DNA from: Diadophis punctatus similis
Lineage: Eukaryota > Chordata > Lepidosauria > Squamata > Dipsadidae
NCBI GenBank assembly: GCA_023053685.1
Contig: JALIGW010000003.1
Location: forward strand, 140,737,008 to 140,801,007
Length of the DNA: 64,000 bases
Direction of reading: 5' to 3'
The translations under genes and the position numbers were made by a program. This document shows positions 34,851-47,338 of the stretch, one piece after another (the first letter of the stretch is position 1; each line of letters opens with the position of its first letter). The notes under the pieces are model-generated. The model had not been told where the DNA came from. It searched no databases and saw only the letters and a program-made list of their open reading frames with translations.

Positions 34851-36185
34851 ATTTAAAATGGATGTTCACTAGCCTCTCTGCCTTAGAGGAATGTAGGCAA
34901 GTCAGTTGTACCACAAATAATAAAAGCATGATTATTAGTGACCCAAGGTAAGAGGCTGTTTTGTCTGAATGGTTTTGCTGCTTCAACATTTCATCTAATT
35001 GGGTGAACCCAGTCCAAAAACAATGTCACTACACAAAACTACTGCTCATGATTCAGTGCAAGGCCTTTGATACAGGAAGCTGCGTTTTACACCTCCGCAC
35101 CAGAAAGAAAGTAAAAAAACCCTATCTTTTCATCTATTGTAAGAAAACATTTTGACATCCCTTCAGCACTTTGCAATCCTGAATGTAGATTTTATCTCCA
35201 ATTCTTCCAATTAGGTACAAAACACCAAAGAATCTGAGAGAAAACTTTCATTATTAGCTCACAGGAAAATCTTGGAAGGTGACATTAAAAACTCATCTGT
35301 CTCCCCAGATTTTCTGTGGCACTTCACTAGAAAACATTGTGAAGGGAATTAAAAGTCCGCGGTAGATGTACAGTATTTAGAAAATCTCTTCAAGCATTCT
35401 GCAGCATGCTTTTTGGCTATGGCTACGTTGAAATAGGCTAGGCACTATATATTTGTCCCCTGGGAAATGTTGGTGAAGTCCCACTTTTCTTTCAATATAA
35501 AATCCTCTGCACCTTTCTTATTTGGAAATACACATACAGTACTCCATCTGCAATAACTTCTAAGAGAATCAGGTATACGTTTTCTTATGCTGATCAGTTT
35601 TTCAGTTATTTCAGAGTTTACTTTTATAATTATTTAAGTCCTGATTTCATTTTATATAATTAGATTTTTTTCAGTCTATTTAGCATTTTGGTTAGTATGA
35701 GTTATTTCTAACTTATACAAACATAACTTGTAAAGACACCTTACCCTAAACAGCAGTCAATTTAATCTATTAATTACACAAAATAAACTTAATTTTCTCA
35801 CATAAATTCATATATTTTACTGTTGTTCACAAAACAAAAGAGTAGACCAATGAAAAAAGAAAAAACGAAGATTATGGTTTTAGCCAGTATACAAATTCCT
35901 GATAATTAAATATCTTATGTGTTTATCAAATGAATATGAACTGTTGGGGGGGGGGGGGGGGAAAGCATGTTAACAAATTGATTTCCACTCTTTTTTTGCT
36001 GTTTCAATAAGCCATTTCATATTAGTTAGATAAACCTCTGGAACAGGATTCCCATCATATAAACATATAAATAAATAATTTTAAGCCAAGATATTACCGC
36101 ATTAGCTATCCAAAGAAGAATATGAAACAATTATCTAAACACGAACATGATCCTGCTTAAATGAAGCATTTTAGGATTCATTAAA
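34851..36185. other. Unassigned AT-rich DNA
   Basis: A 16-G homopolymer lies at 35946-35961. Nothing else is recognised. Confidence 0.4.
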
Positions 36186-36189
36186 TTTA

Positions 36190-37095
36190 CAGTTGGGCAC
36201 TGAGGTAAAATGTTCTTCAGCAGTTTCATAAATGACTTAGATAACGGGATGCTTATCAGGGTTGCAGATGGCACAAAGCAAAGGAGGGATTACTGACACC
36301 TCAGAAGATAAACTCAAAGCTGTAAGGATCTCAATGAATTTAAATATTGGATCCTAGCAAACAAAATGAAGTTCAGTGATGAAAAATAGATGGTTCTGTA
36401 CTTAGGTAGATGGACAAGCGCCATGCAGATTATAACGGACTCAGCAGTAATATTTCTGTGAAAAGGATCTGGGCATCCTGGTAGATCAACAGATTAAGTA
36501 TGAGTGAGCAGCGGTTAAGTTAAGATAATCTTGTGCTCCATCAATAGACATATAGTGCTGAAATCACAGGTAGTTCCACACTACCATTGCACTCATCTAA
36601 CTGCACCTAAAATACCCGTGCCTAATTCTGGTCATCACAATGCAAGAAGGATACTAAAGAACTAAAAAGAACATATTGGAGTAATAAAGATGATAAGGGC
36701 CTCGGAGGCTAAATTTTACAAAGAATTATAAGAGGAACTGGGCATGTTTAATCTAAAGAAGAGAAGGCTATGGGGAAACATAACTGTCTTCATTTACTTG
36801 AAGTGTTAGCACAGGGAAGAAAGTGGGGATATATTTTCCAAATGTTGGAGTATCGGACAAAAACCAATGAATAGAAGCTTCAGGGAATGGCATCTAGACT
36901 CAAAATGAGGATGAATTTCCTGACTAGTGACAGCTATTAAACCGTGGAACAACATATTTTCTGGAGTAATGGAGACACCACCAATTGAGGTTTTGAAAAC
37001 TGGACAACCATTTATCTGGAATATTAAGAGGATTCCTGTCCTGGGAAGAGGGTTGGAATGGAAAACCTCCACACTACCATCCAGTCCTATGATTT
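36190..37095 (+). mobile_element. CR1 LINE, old degenerate copy
   Basis: Shifted frames give FINDLDNGMLI, then WILANKMKFS and MVLYLG, the region after the RT catalytic motif in CR1. Further on, LNFLTSDSY, GFENWTTI and an end resembling GGTTGGACTAGATGACCT (here GGGTTGGAATGGAAAACCTC) bring it to ATGATTTAAT at about 37098. Stops are frequent. Its divergence marks it as one of the oldest identifiable insertions here. Confidence 0.7.
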
Positions 37096-37099
37096 AATA

Positions 37100-38060
37100 C
37101 ATCTTACTAGGTCTGTTTAATTTAATTTTAAGTATTTCTATCTGACATCCTTTTCTATTTACAAAATGAATAGGACATCAAAGACGCAACTAGTTCTTTT
37201 TCACTAAGATCTAAAGCTCCATTCCTCACATTTTATGAGTTTAACATGCTTGCATTGACAGAGTTTCAGTAAGATGAAATGGAGAAGAACAACTCCTGTA
37301 TTTCTTTAAGAGAAGAAATAAATCTTCTTTCCCATTGATTAATTCCTTGTTGACAAAGGGATTAGTACATTGAGTGGCAATTGGTGTTCTTTCTTCCCTG
37401 GTTTGCTGTTGCACATTCATTTTGTTATCTCCCATTGCTTTTATTACATGACAGCACAATTCAGCAGAATGCAATATGTACTTGACCCAAATATTATTCA
37501 GTGGAATCTGGATCATGCTGGGTAACTTGCTGGTTTTTACAGTAATATATGTGTTCAACCACAGCTTTTATTAGAAAATATTTTTGTTTACAAAGAAGGT
37601 ACATCAATAGAACATGATACAAAGACATCTATGATAAATTGGCTATATCCATAAAGATGTGTTTGTTCCTGCTATACAACAAAAATAGTGGGAGATTAAT
37701 ATTGGATGGAAGCCCAGAAGAAAAAGGCGACCAAAAGGCTCTGGATGGGAAATGGAATTATTACACCATCAAAAACAAGGACAAGGCATTTGCTTATTAA
37801 AAATAAATAGTTAAAGTTTGGAGGAAAACATATATATTCCTCCAAGGCCAGTGAAGCAATGAATTTGATAGGGCTTAAGTAAGTAGCTTATGATTTATTC
37901 AGTTACCTCTCTGAATTGCTTTCTATCAGAACCTCACATTTCAAATGAATGTAGCTTAGAAATCCTTTTGAACCACCACACAAGTTCATAGCAAGTTGAA
38001 ATCTTCATGAGCCTTGCTGTGTCTGTATGTTGAAAGCCTTTTTTATATGATGAGATGCCA
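37100..38060. other. Unassigned DNA
   Basis: Nothing recognised. Confidence 0.35.
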
Positions 38061-38070
38061 TCATGTAAAT

Positions 38071-38415
38071 CAGTGGTGGGTTCCTACCGGTGCAGTCCAC
38101 TCTATCGCACCGGTAGCGGTGGGCTGTTGACATCACCAACAGGTTACCGACCCGGTGCGGTCGGTTGCCGGTCCCTAGGAACCGCCATCTTTTTTTGCGA
38201 ATTTTTCGGTGATTTTTTTTGCTTCTGTGCATGCACGAAAGCAAAATCGCGATGAAATATCACAAGGGGACACGCGTGTGTGTGAGATTTTAGCAAGATT
38301 TCGCTTTCATGCATGTGCGGAAGCAAAAAACCATCGAAATAGTGAGTGCGCGCACGAAACATGGTGATGTGCGCACAGCGCACCAGTAACAAGGTAAGAG
38401 AGCAACCCACCCCTG
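38071..38415. mobile_element. hAT-type MITE (ACCGGT family), 345 bp
   Basis: Ends CAGTGGTGGGTTCCTACCGG and GCAACCCACCCCTG, perfect 8-bp duplication ATGTAAAT (38063-38070 and 38416-38423). The interior repeats TTTTTCGGTGATTTTTTTTG and inverted CGAAAGCAAAATCGCGATGA. It is the same family as 12458-12799 and 57988-58321. Confidence 0.9.
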
Positions 38416-38604
38416 ATGTAAATACATAAAAAATGTATTCTTCTTTTTAGATAGCTATTTTCACCAGCATTTAAATCATTGGTCTTAAAAAACAACAAAT
38501 GTATGAATGGACAGAGTTTAAATCAGTGTTTAATTCAGGAGAGCAGTGCTGATTTTCATCATGAAGTCATCAGCAGTTCCAAAGTAGAACAGCTGTAAAG
38601 AGTT

Positions 38605-38695
38605 TAGCATAGGGTTGGGCAACTATGGCAACTTTACGACCTGTGAACTTCAACTCCCAGAATTCCTGAGCCAGCATTCTGGTTTACCAGAAGAA
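38605..38695. mobile_element. Remnant of the TCAAACTTGGCAA MITE family
   Basis: GGCAACTTTACGACCTGTGA, CTTCAACTCCCAGAATTCCT and GAGCCAGCATTCTGG align with the arm of 39819-40065. The ends are lost. Confidence 0.5.
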
Positions 38696-39818
38696 GCCAT
38701 TTTATATGAACAACAATTCTGTTTATTATTACTATGATTTCACTATTATTACTATTTCATTATAAATTGAAATAACAATGTATACCACTACCATTACAAA
38801 GGTGATTGCTATTTCTTTGCACTATATCTTTTCTTTTCGAACATCTTGTCCAATTGATAAATAATTATAACAGAGTAATTTATGAAATTTTAAAGTCATA
38901 AATACAGGAGGGGCCTTGGAGATTCATAATCCATTACAAAAGCATCCACAACAGATGACCATCCAACTTTGGTTTCAACATGTCAGTGAAAAAAAATCCT
39001 AATGGTTTTCTATTTCAATGTCAGAGAAAAAACTTCCTAATGGTGGGAACTGTTCAACAATAAGACAGACTGCCTCAGGAGAAGATGGACTGTCAGTGAA
39101 GTAGAGTCCATTTTCTCCCGAGGCAGCCTGTTCGATTATTGAACAGTTCTCACCATTAGGATATTTTTTTTCTCTGATGTCCACCTGAAATCAACTTCAT
39201 TTTAATTTAAACTCATTGTTTCTTTTCCTGCCTTATAAACAATGTTGACACCTCTTCTCAATCTTGCACAGGACAATCGCTGAGTTATTTCAAGACAGTG
39301 ATCATGTGTCCCACAGTCTTGCCTAGGCTTAACAAAAAAAGAAATCATCTATTATCATAGCTTTTTCCTCTAATGTTTCCTCCTTCTCTTCTTGTTTTTT
39401 CTTCTCTGGACATGGTCCAGTTTGCCAATGTCCTTCCTAAAATACAGTGCCCAAAATTTGATGCAATGTTTAAGGTGTGGTCTGACTAATGCAGCATTCA
39501 GAAGATTTTTTTTCTTGATTCTGACAATATCCTTCTGTAGATGTACTTTAGCAATGCATATGACTTTTTTGTAACTTCATCACATTGTTGGTTTATGTTC
39601 AGTTTGTGATTCATTCGTGACATTCTGATTCTTTTGCATGTACTGCTTCCCAGTATAGAATGGAAGAGAGAGAATCTGTGACATGTCCTTCATGAAATCC
39701 CGACCAATATTTCCCACACCAACACCAATATCTCTCTTGATCCTTTCAGGGGACACGGTAGGATGAGTAGGGAACTGGTGAAATTATTTCCCCTTTTCTG
39801 GTAGAGATTCTCATAGGC

Positions 39819-40065
39819 CAGAGGTCTTCAAACTTGGCAACTTTAAGACTAAGAGTCTAAGCCTGACTCCTGCAATTACATGTTGCAGTTGATTTTGCTG
39901 GACTGGATTTTAAAATGTGTAATGTTTAGGAGAGAGGTCTTCAAACTTGGCAACTTTAAGACTTGTGGACTTTAACTCCCAGAATTCTCCAGCCAGCATA
40001 GCTGGCTGAGAATTCTGGGAGTTGAAGTCCACAAGTCTTAAAGTTGCCAAGTTTGGGGACCCTTG
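39819..40065. mobile_element. hAT-type foldback MITE, 247 bp
   Basis: The perfect 8-bp duplication TCATAGGC flanks the element (39811-39818 and 40066-40073). From 39935 on it is an almost perfect hairpin: GGCAACTTTAAGACTTGTGG, CTCCCAGAATTCTC and GCCAGCATAGCTGGC at the turn. The left terminus GTCTTCAAACTTGGCAAC appears twice, at 39824 and about 39938. That implies an internal duplication or insertion of one arm. Confidence 0.88.
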
Positions 40066-40301
40066 TCATAGGCTATTTTTATAGGTCATCCAATGGGTAC
40101 ACTTCCTTTGCTATGCAAACTGGTGTCTGTAGTAGGAACTGAATAGGCTGTGTGCTTATATGAAACAAAAATTGTAGGACCAGCTAGTGTTTTTGCAGCT
40201 GGTCATCTTGCAAATACGTAAAGACTTAACAGCTGCTATTGATGTTTCTCTTGTCTGTGAGCTGCTCAGGCCCTTCCAACCAGATAAAAACTTCTTTTTT
40301 T

Positions 40302-41125
40302 AAAAAAAGATTTTTTTTTATTTTTTCTCCACCAATACATACATATATAAATAAGTGTACCTTATATCATATCAATATCCATAATTATACAAAGTTATAC
40401 ATTCTTATATTCATTCATCCTTTATAAATCATTTCTAAACAAATATTCCATTATTTTGTGTTAAGGAGAATAAATCTCCATAGAGGCGATGTTGATCTTT
40501 CTCTCGGAACTCAGACATTTAAAATAAAGCCGAAGTTAAAAGTCTAATAGAAAATATTTATTTCGGTACAAAAACAATAAATTCTGAATAGTTACATTCT
40601 TGCTAATTAAATGCGACCATTCCGGTCAGAGCCAAACCACAAGAGAGCAATGGAGAATCAGGAATGCACACATGCGCATAAGATCACATCACGTGTCTTG
40701 CTTGTATTGGAATGTACCATAATATTAGGATAGGGGTGCATCACCCTGCATAGACATACAACTGACAATATTCACTACGTGACATTTTGGTACATACTAA
40801 TTAATTAATGCTGCCTCTTTTCTAGTTTTGTCATCTGGGACTATCAATATTCTTTTTATTGTCAATCAACCTTTATTTTTATATTTATTAATATATTCAT
40901 TTATATTCATTTTCTATCCAATCATAAAACTTCACCCATACATTATAAAATTTTGTATCTTCTTTATCTTTAATTTTCATAGTCAATCTATTCATCTCTG
41001 CACACTCCAATATTTTTTTAATCACTTCTCTTTCAGTTGGAATTTTTGTTGCTTTCCATTTTTGTGCAAATACAATTCTAGCTGCACAGATAAGAACTTC
41101 TGTGATCGACTGCAAAGATATGATC
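40302..41125 (-). mobile_element. L1 LINE 3' end, split by a solo LTR
   Basis: The minus strand encodes the C-terminus of L1 ORF2: LICAARIVFAQKWKATKIPT, then CAEMNRLTMKIKDKE and FYNVWVKFYDWIE. These resemble the conserved ARL..AQ.WK..KIPT...AEM.KLT pattern. A 3' UTR follows and a T-rich end at 40302-40325 represents the poly(A). The LTR at 40459-40784 lies in the 3' UTR. The copy is 5'-truncated near 41125. Confidence 0.75.
40459..40784 (-). mobile_element. Solo LTR, 326 bp, family member 2
   Basis: Starts TGTTAAGGAG and ends TACGTGACA, with a perfect 5-bp duplication TTTTG (40454-40458 and 40785-40789). It aligns end to end with 27412-27748 and has several short indels relative to it. It is younger than the L1 copy that it splits. 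Confidence 0.87.
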
Positions 41126-41129
41126 TTTG

Positions 41130-42915
41130 ATAGGCTAGTTAGATAGTGCTCTCTGATTGGCTGGTGGTTGGAATCTGCCCACTTGAACTCTGAACAGGAG
41201 GACGGGTGGGGGGGACTTGGAGAGAGAGGTGGCCTCGAGGGGAGGAAATTGGAATCAGTGGGCAGAGGAGCAGAAGTACCAGTCCCAGAAATTTAGAGGG
41301 GGGAAAGAACAATGCAGTCCCTGGAAGAGGTTGTAAAATAAGGCAGGAAAAAAGGACTGAGAGGGAGAGACAGAATTGTTCTTAAGAAGAGACATTGCGG
41401 TCCTGAGGGAGATAACTGCTGTTGCATTATGGGCTGTGGACTGCATTCCTGCTGCCATAAGACAGGTGACAATCCTAGTCAAAGGCGGAACTCAGAAATG
41501 GGTGCATTCCTGATCTGGCGCCAATTTCCTGATTTGACTAAAGAGGACTATTCACTGAATGAAAACCTCACAAACCCCACAAGTTGTGTTTGGGTCAGGT
41601 GAGTGGTCATCTGAGGAGAGGGACAGAAGGACCCGATCATCAGTGCTACACTTTAATACTAGAGTCATTAGCATAGAATAGATTGTAATGCTATTTAGCC
41701 TGCAAACCAATGCCTCAATTTAAATAGCCCACTTTAAATATGTTGCTGAGTTATAATTTTTAATACGACAAACGAGAAGAATATTAAAATACATACAGAA
41801 TAATCATATTAGCATACTAATTAAGATGATGTTAATTATATTGAATGAATGTGATTTGTTTAGATTCTTTGTCATATCACTCAATTGCTGCCTATGGCTC
41901 AGAAAAGACTGCACATCATAAACAGTCATTATTTTACATTACATTCAGCAGGTTGATGGATTGCCTGATCTGTCACGTTTGTTATTCCTTTTTGCCATGT
42001 CAGGAGAAAAATAGCTTTCTAAGAATTTTTATCTAAAGCTGATACACAGCTCCATAAAGTCTGCCCTGGCCTGTGAAATACACGAGGTCCGAACAACTTT
42101 GTTGCTGAACCAAAAAATAAGCTCTTTCAACATCTAACAATCCAATTTATACCTGTGAAAGTTCACACGCCTACTTCTTTGACTTGAATCTCTCGTGGGA
42201 TTTTGGGAAGCAGAGCAACTCCACAGATTCCCTTCCCCTCTCTGCTTGATGTGCTAGACAGAGATAGATCTTCAAGGAAGAGACAAAGCAGAAGCAGAGT
42301 GAAGAAAACTTCTTTTGCCCATATCATCTGGCACAGAAGTCAAGCCAAGGCGTTTTTCAACAATGAAAAGTGAACTCTAAACAAATCTTAGGAGGCAGGA
42401 AATGTTGATTCAGCTCAAAATACAGGCGGAGACGTGAACGTTTTCCAAAAAAACGTAATTGGTTCAGAAAAGTTATTGCATGCATCTCTGGAGTATGCTA
42501 ATGGAGGGCCTATGGAATTTAAGAGCCCATCAGTTTTTCATAGCAGGGATGCTCTCCAAAGCAGAAGAAATGGGATTTAATACCTGTTTGGACCACCTGT
42601 TATTAGATTGTTTTCCAGAGAGATTGCATAAATTGTAAGTACTAGAGATGTGACTGTCATGCTCACCCATACCACCCATGCAGGAGCTTCTAATAAAGAT
42701 TTGCTATTGCCATTTGTCTTTGTCGGGATCCTGCCTCCTTGGGTTACAATTTAGAGCAATTCCGCCACTATTGTACCAGATGAAATGTGAACTTTGTTCC
42801 ATTAGGAGGCATCAAGGGATAATTATTTCAATCCCCCAAGGTGAAAAAATTATGAGGGAAAGATGAAAACTACAAGAGGCATATATGAAAGGCTATGAGA
42901 TAATCTTTCACATTC
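41130..42915. other. Unassigned DNA
   Basis: A purine-rich, less AT-rich patch (41180-41660) looks unlike its surroundings but matches no family I know. A small TGTCATG...GTTACA block with AATAAAG at 42655-42750 resembles an LTR end but lacks a target duplication. Confidence 0.35.
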
Positions 42916-42921
42916 TAGAAT

Positions 42922-43054
42922 CAGGGGTGCCAAACTTGCGTCGTCACGGCGTCATCATGTGTGGTATCATGACTTTTCCCCTTCGTTAAACCAGGCATGG
43001 ATGTGGCCAGCATGTGACACATTCAGCCCGCAGGCTGCGAGTTTGACACCCATG
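42922..43054. mobile_element. hAT-type MITE, 133 bp
   Basis: Ends CAGGGGTGCCAAACTTGC and GCGAGTTTGACACCCATG are inverted. Flanks TTCTAGAAT and TTCTAAAT differ by one base of length, a decayed 8-bp duplication. It is closely related to 51246-51381. Confidence 0.75.
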
Positions 43055-43146
43055 TTCTAAATGGACTCCCTAATACAGTCAGGTGAGGAGGGGGGAACTT
43101 AACAGCTATCACAATGGAGTATTTGATCCAACTGACAGCTCTAGAA

Positions 43147-43335
43147 CAGCCATCCCCCAACCTATTGGGTACCAGAGACTGATTCTGTGGAGAGACGTTA
43201 TTCCGTGGATCAGTGGGGGCGTGGTATCGTGTGCTGCCTGCATTCCGCGGATGGGGCTTTGCTTCTTTGCCTGGACCAGTTTCTGGCATGTCACGGACCA
43301 GTGCTGGTTCACAGACTGTGGGTTGGAGACCCCTG
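43147..43335. mobile_element. hAT-type MITE, 189 bp
   Basis: Ends CAGCCATCCCCCAACCTATT and GGGTTGGAGACCCCTG, perfect 8-bp duplication CTCTAGAA (43139-43146 and 43336-43343). The interior has ACCAGAGACTGATTCTGTGG and the related GGACCAGTGCTGGTTC. Non-coding. Confidence 0.88.
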
Positions 43336-43344
43336 CTCTAGAAG

Positions 43345-45229
43345 GGAGAGCAAATTTGGCCACCTCCAGAGGAACCCTTGCTGAGTCTTCTCTATTTTTC
43401 CCCTCTCCACGGCACCTTGCAATTTAAACCAGAATATCCTGACCTCTTAAAGTGCCAGCTGCAGAAATGGTAAAGTAGGAAAATCTCCATGTTATCAAAT
43501 TGTCCTCTCAAGTCATCACCTGTTTCAATCTTTGGAGTGGGAACTCGCTGCAAGGAAACTTCATCTTTGCCAGAGTCCTAGGCTCATGCAAATATTCGTT
43601 CTCTGCTGGATCGCATTCCGAGTTCCAAAGGACAACCATTTGCCACATGGTATCTTAACCTCTTTAGAAATGCAACCATTTGATCGGCTTGAGACTTTCC
43701 CATCATAGGATTGTAGATGGAATCTACAATCCACAAAGAGCATGTCCAGATGCTCCATTATAGTACAGAGAATATTAAATGGAAACATGGAAAATAAGTT
43801 TTATTTTATTTATAAAAAGGAAATAGGAGAAAAACAACACTTGTCATTTCTTTCAACTTGCCATTCAATTTCAAGCTTGATTGATTTTGAAATCTTAAAT
43901 TTAGGCAATGCATTTGATGGACATTGCATTGCCAAGAAATAGCAAGGAACATTTGTTCAATATAGGAACTGAATAAGATACAGCCTGTCAATAGCAAAGA
44001 CAGGATGCAGCATTTTCCATGTTTCCATATTTAGCACCATAAAATATAAAATGCCCAGAGGAACACTAAGCTATACATTTATTAAAAAAACATATTCTGT
44101 ATGTTGTAATGTTTTAGCATTTCAGTAGGGATAAATCTAGAAGATAAATTGCTTAATAACCGTGGAACTCAAAAGTGGGAACGATATATCAACAATAGGT
44201 CCATAAAAAATGAGCTATACATCACTAAATATGGTGAAATTGTTTTCCTCAGTTGGGAATCCATTTTTCATTTCAGGTGATCATCAATGTTAGCAGTACA
44301 ATACAGTTTGGGAAATTACTGCAAGTAAAATTTTGGAAGAAATAGATGTTGGACTTACAGCATATTCGTAATGGATACCAAATGATTTATATACCCTTTG
44401 TACTGACATCAATTGCTACTGCTAATACCGTATTGCAGTATACATCTCTTGCACCCAAAGCTTTGAACTTCCTGGAGTTGTGGTCTGTGGGTTAGAACAG
44501 AGATTGCACAGTTCCCTGGAACCTTTTTAAACAGCTCTGATCGAACCACGATTAGTGTCCAAAATTTGGACGAAAGACAGAGAAACACTTTCAGTCTCTG
44601 TGCAATTTGTCTGGCTGCTTGATCAAATGGTTCTTTTCATCCAAAGTACACATTTTTCTCTGTAAACAAAACAAAATTTAAAAAAAAACCCAGAAATTCA
44701 GTTAATATGCTTACATAGACAAATTTCTTTGCTTGGGGCAGAGCAGAGGTCAACTCTGTTTACATAAACCCTAAGCTGTGGATTCTATTGTACAAAATGA
44801 AGCCTTCATTTGCACCAATATGATTCCTTGTCATTGAGTTGAACTGTCACCGCCAGCATTTATTTAGGTTCAGAAACCATAAACAAATTTTACTACAAGA
44901 GGGAGGAGAAGAAGAAAGTATTCTCTTTGGTTATAAGATTGTAAAAGCCAAAACAATCTTTTGTAAGGCAGTCTATGGGTTTTTTCCCCAAGCACTTTAT
45001 ATTTCTGACTTAGGTCAAAGTTCAAAGTTTCCCACTTTCATCCCTCAATGTTATTATAACAGTAATAAAAGAAAATTTTAAAAACCTGATTTTTCCCTTA
45101 TGCTGATTTTTATTTAAAAAAAAAAGAAAAACAGAAATATAACTATAGGCTCAAAAGGAAATAAGATCCATTTGCTTCTTTCTTCCATTTCCCTGTCTCC
45201 AAGGCCACTTCCATCTTCATTCTCAAAGG
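43345..45229. other. Unassigned DNA
   Basis: Nothing recognised. Confidence 0.4.
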
Positions 45230-45237
45230 AGTATCTC

Positions 45238-45387
45238 CAGTGATGGGTTCTAAATCCCATCGCTACCGGTCCGCGTGCGCACACCGCTTCTGTGCATGCA
45301 CAGAAGCATCCAGGGCAGGTGGGCGGAGCCTCCTATCGCCGATACCGGTTCGTAGAACTGTACTGTGCCGGTAGCAACCCACCGCTG
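45238..45387. mobile_element. hAT-type MITE (ACCGGT family), 150 bp
   Basis: Ends CAGTGATGGGTTCTAAATCC and GTAGCAACCCACCGCTG, perfect 8-bp duplication AGTATCTC (45230-45237 and 45388-45395). The central TTCTGTGCATGCACAGAAGC is a short palindrome. Its closest relative is 49029-49202. Confidence 0.9.
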
Positions 45388-45395
45388 AGTATCTC

Positions 45396-46640
45396 CTCAT
45401 CATACTTAAATCTTGGTTGGAGAGAGGAGGAGAATGAAAAAGATTAGAATCTAAAATGATTTTTCTAAAGGTGTTTCAAAATAGCAACAAAAAAAATCTG
45501 TATGATAAGAGAGGAATGTGCTTATTGTCATTTCTTCCAATTCTGACTAAATCATAGGGAAAGTATTGTTCTGTATGTTGAATGATGAATATGATCACCC
45601 ATGATGTTCAGAGTATTTTTTAAAAAGTAGTTTTTTAAAAAATCAGTTTAAAAGATCTGTAAATGAACACCACATCTCTATTTTTTAATTAACAATGTTT
45701 TATTAACAATGTTATGTGGTGCTTTCTTTAAACTCTTTTAAATTCTGCTAATATAAAGCAAAGCAAATCCAAAACTGTTCCAAAGAAGAACTGAAGGATC
45801 AGGCTAGGAACAGATTATCGTGGAGAAAATCTATCTAGGTGGTCACTATAAGTCGATAATGACTTGATGGCATGTATTAGTACCATCTGCAAAGTACCTT
45901 TATAGTAAATTGTTGATGACTTCTCAAAATAGGCTTGCAAGATATTTTATTCATAAAAAATTCCAATCTCATCGAATTCCAATCCCAGATTCTCTTCACG
46001 GGCTTTTAAAAACTTTCAATAAAGCTCATTGTGCTTGATACATGATTTTTGTTAAACATTTGCAGAAGTTGCTTTGATTTGAATGAATCATATGCAATTA
46101 TACATATAATATGAATATTATATTAATATTCTTAATTTGTAAGCTCCCATAAATGTAGTAAGAAATTATTGCATCCATGTCACTTGAATGACATCAATGT
46201 CAGTGTGCTTTTTAAATGCAAATTTACCTGATATATTGTTTTAAAATACAACCATATTTTTGTTTATCTAGCTTTTAAGAACATAGTTTCTTTTTCAGAC
46301 ACTTCTCTCAAATTTTTGTTAGGGAAATGTAAATGCTACTCAAGACTAAGTTAAAGCCAACTGTTGCCCTGAGCATGGGCCACCATTGGTGCTCCTCGGT
46401 CTCTGAATTGTTTAACTGACAAGACGTTAAGTTCCAATAAATGCTGCTAAAGTCAAGTGTCACAGTGAAAGAGTTGAAGGAATATGATAGCTAAGGGCAA
46501 AACTCTATGGTGCCCCCATTCCCAGAGTACCTAAAGCACTTGCTTATTTTGCTTAATTGTTAATCCAGGGCTGATGTTAGTGGACTTTATTCAATGCATG
46601 CTGTTATGGAGTTTGTTTTGATAGAACTTGCAAATTCTAT
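45396..46640. other. Unassigned AT-rich DNA
   Basis: Nothing recognised. Confidence 0.4.
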
Positions 46641-46649
46641 TACAGGACT

Positions 46650-47246
46650 TTATAATTACATGTTTATAATTATAGTCCAACTTGCACTATGAAAGACTAA
46701 TATTCAGGAGAGTAGAAACCATCAGAATCAATTATCTTGCCATCATTACTGCCAACCTGCCTTCCATTGAGGACCTGTATACTGCACGAGTCAAAAAGAG
46801 GGCCGTGAAAATATTTACTGACCCCTCACATTCTGGACATAAATTGTTCCAACTCCTACCCTCAAAACGACGCTATAGAGCACTGCACACCAAGACAACT
46901 AGACACAAGAACAGTGTTTTCCTGAACACCATCACTCTGCTAAACAAATAATTCCCTCACCACTGTCAAACTACTCGCTAGGCTGCATTACTATTACTAT
47001 TAGTCTTCTCATCATTCCTATCACCCATCTCCTCCCACTTATGACTGTATGACTGTAACTTGTTGCTTGTATCCTTACGATTTATATTAATATTGTTTCC
47101 TGATTGCTTATTGTACCCTATGACAATCATTAAGTGTTGTACCTCATGATTCTTGACAAATGTATCTTTTCTTTTATGTACATTGAGAGCATATGCACCA
47201 AAGACAAATGCCTTGTGTGTCCAATCACACTTGGCCAATAAAGAAT
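46650..47246 (+). mobile_element. Snake1-type CR1-L3 LINE 3' end
   Basis: An open frame to 46951 encodes the C-terminal end of ORF2: NLPSIEDLYTARVKKRAVKI, then HKLFQLLPSKRRYRALHTKT and FLNTITLLN. These fit the HPGH..F.LLPSGRRYR..........N SFFP.AI..LN pattern. The 3' UTR ends with CACTTGGCCAATAAAGAATT and passes directly into ATTCT units. This junction is the hallmark of the Snake1 L3 LINE, which is known to seed AATAG-type microsatellites in snakes. 5'-truncated. Confidence 0.85.
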
Positions 47247-47338
47247 TCTATTCTATTCTATTCTATTCTATTCTATTCTATTCTATTCTATTCTATTCTA
47301 TTCTATTCCATTCCATTCCATTCCATTCCATTCCATTC
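47247..47338 (+). repeat. (ATTCT)n(ATTCC)n microsatellite
   Basis: About twelve ATTCT units followed by about seven ATTCC units, grown from the 3' end of the Snake1 LINE. The shift from T to C in the last units shows that one variant unit was amplified. Confidence 0.95.

Noticed and set aside
35946..35961. Poly-G tract as a regulatory or G-quadruplex site
   Set aside because: A single homopolymer without further G runs nearby. It may also be a sequencing artefact.
40283..41122. CAGATAAAAACTTCT / CAGATAAGAACTTCT as TSD of the L1 copy
   Set aside because: The right-hand match lies within what reads as L1 coding sequence, so the similarity may be chance.
42655..42750. Very short LTR-like block, TGTCATG to GGTTACA with AATAAAG
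   Set aside because: The flanks GTGAC and ATTTA do not match, there is no second copy, and 95 bp is short for an LTR.
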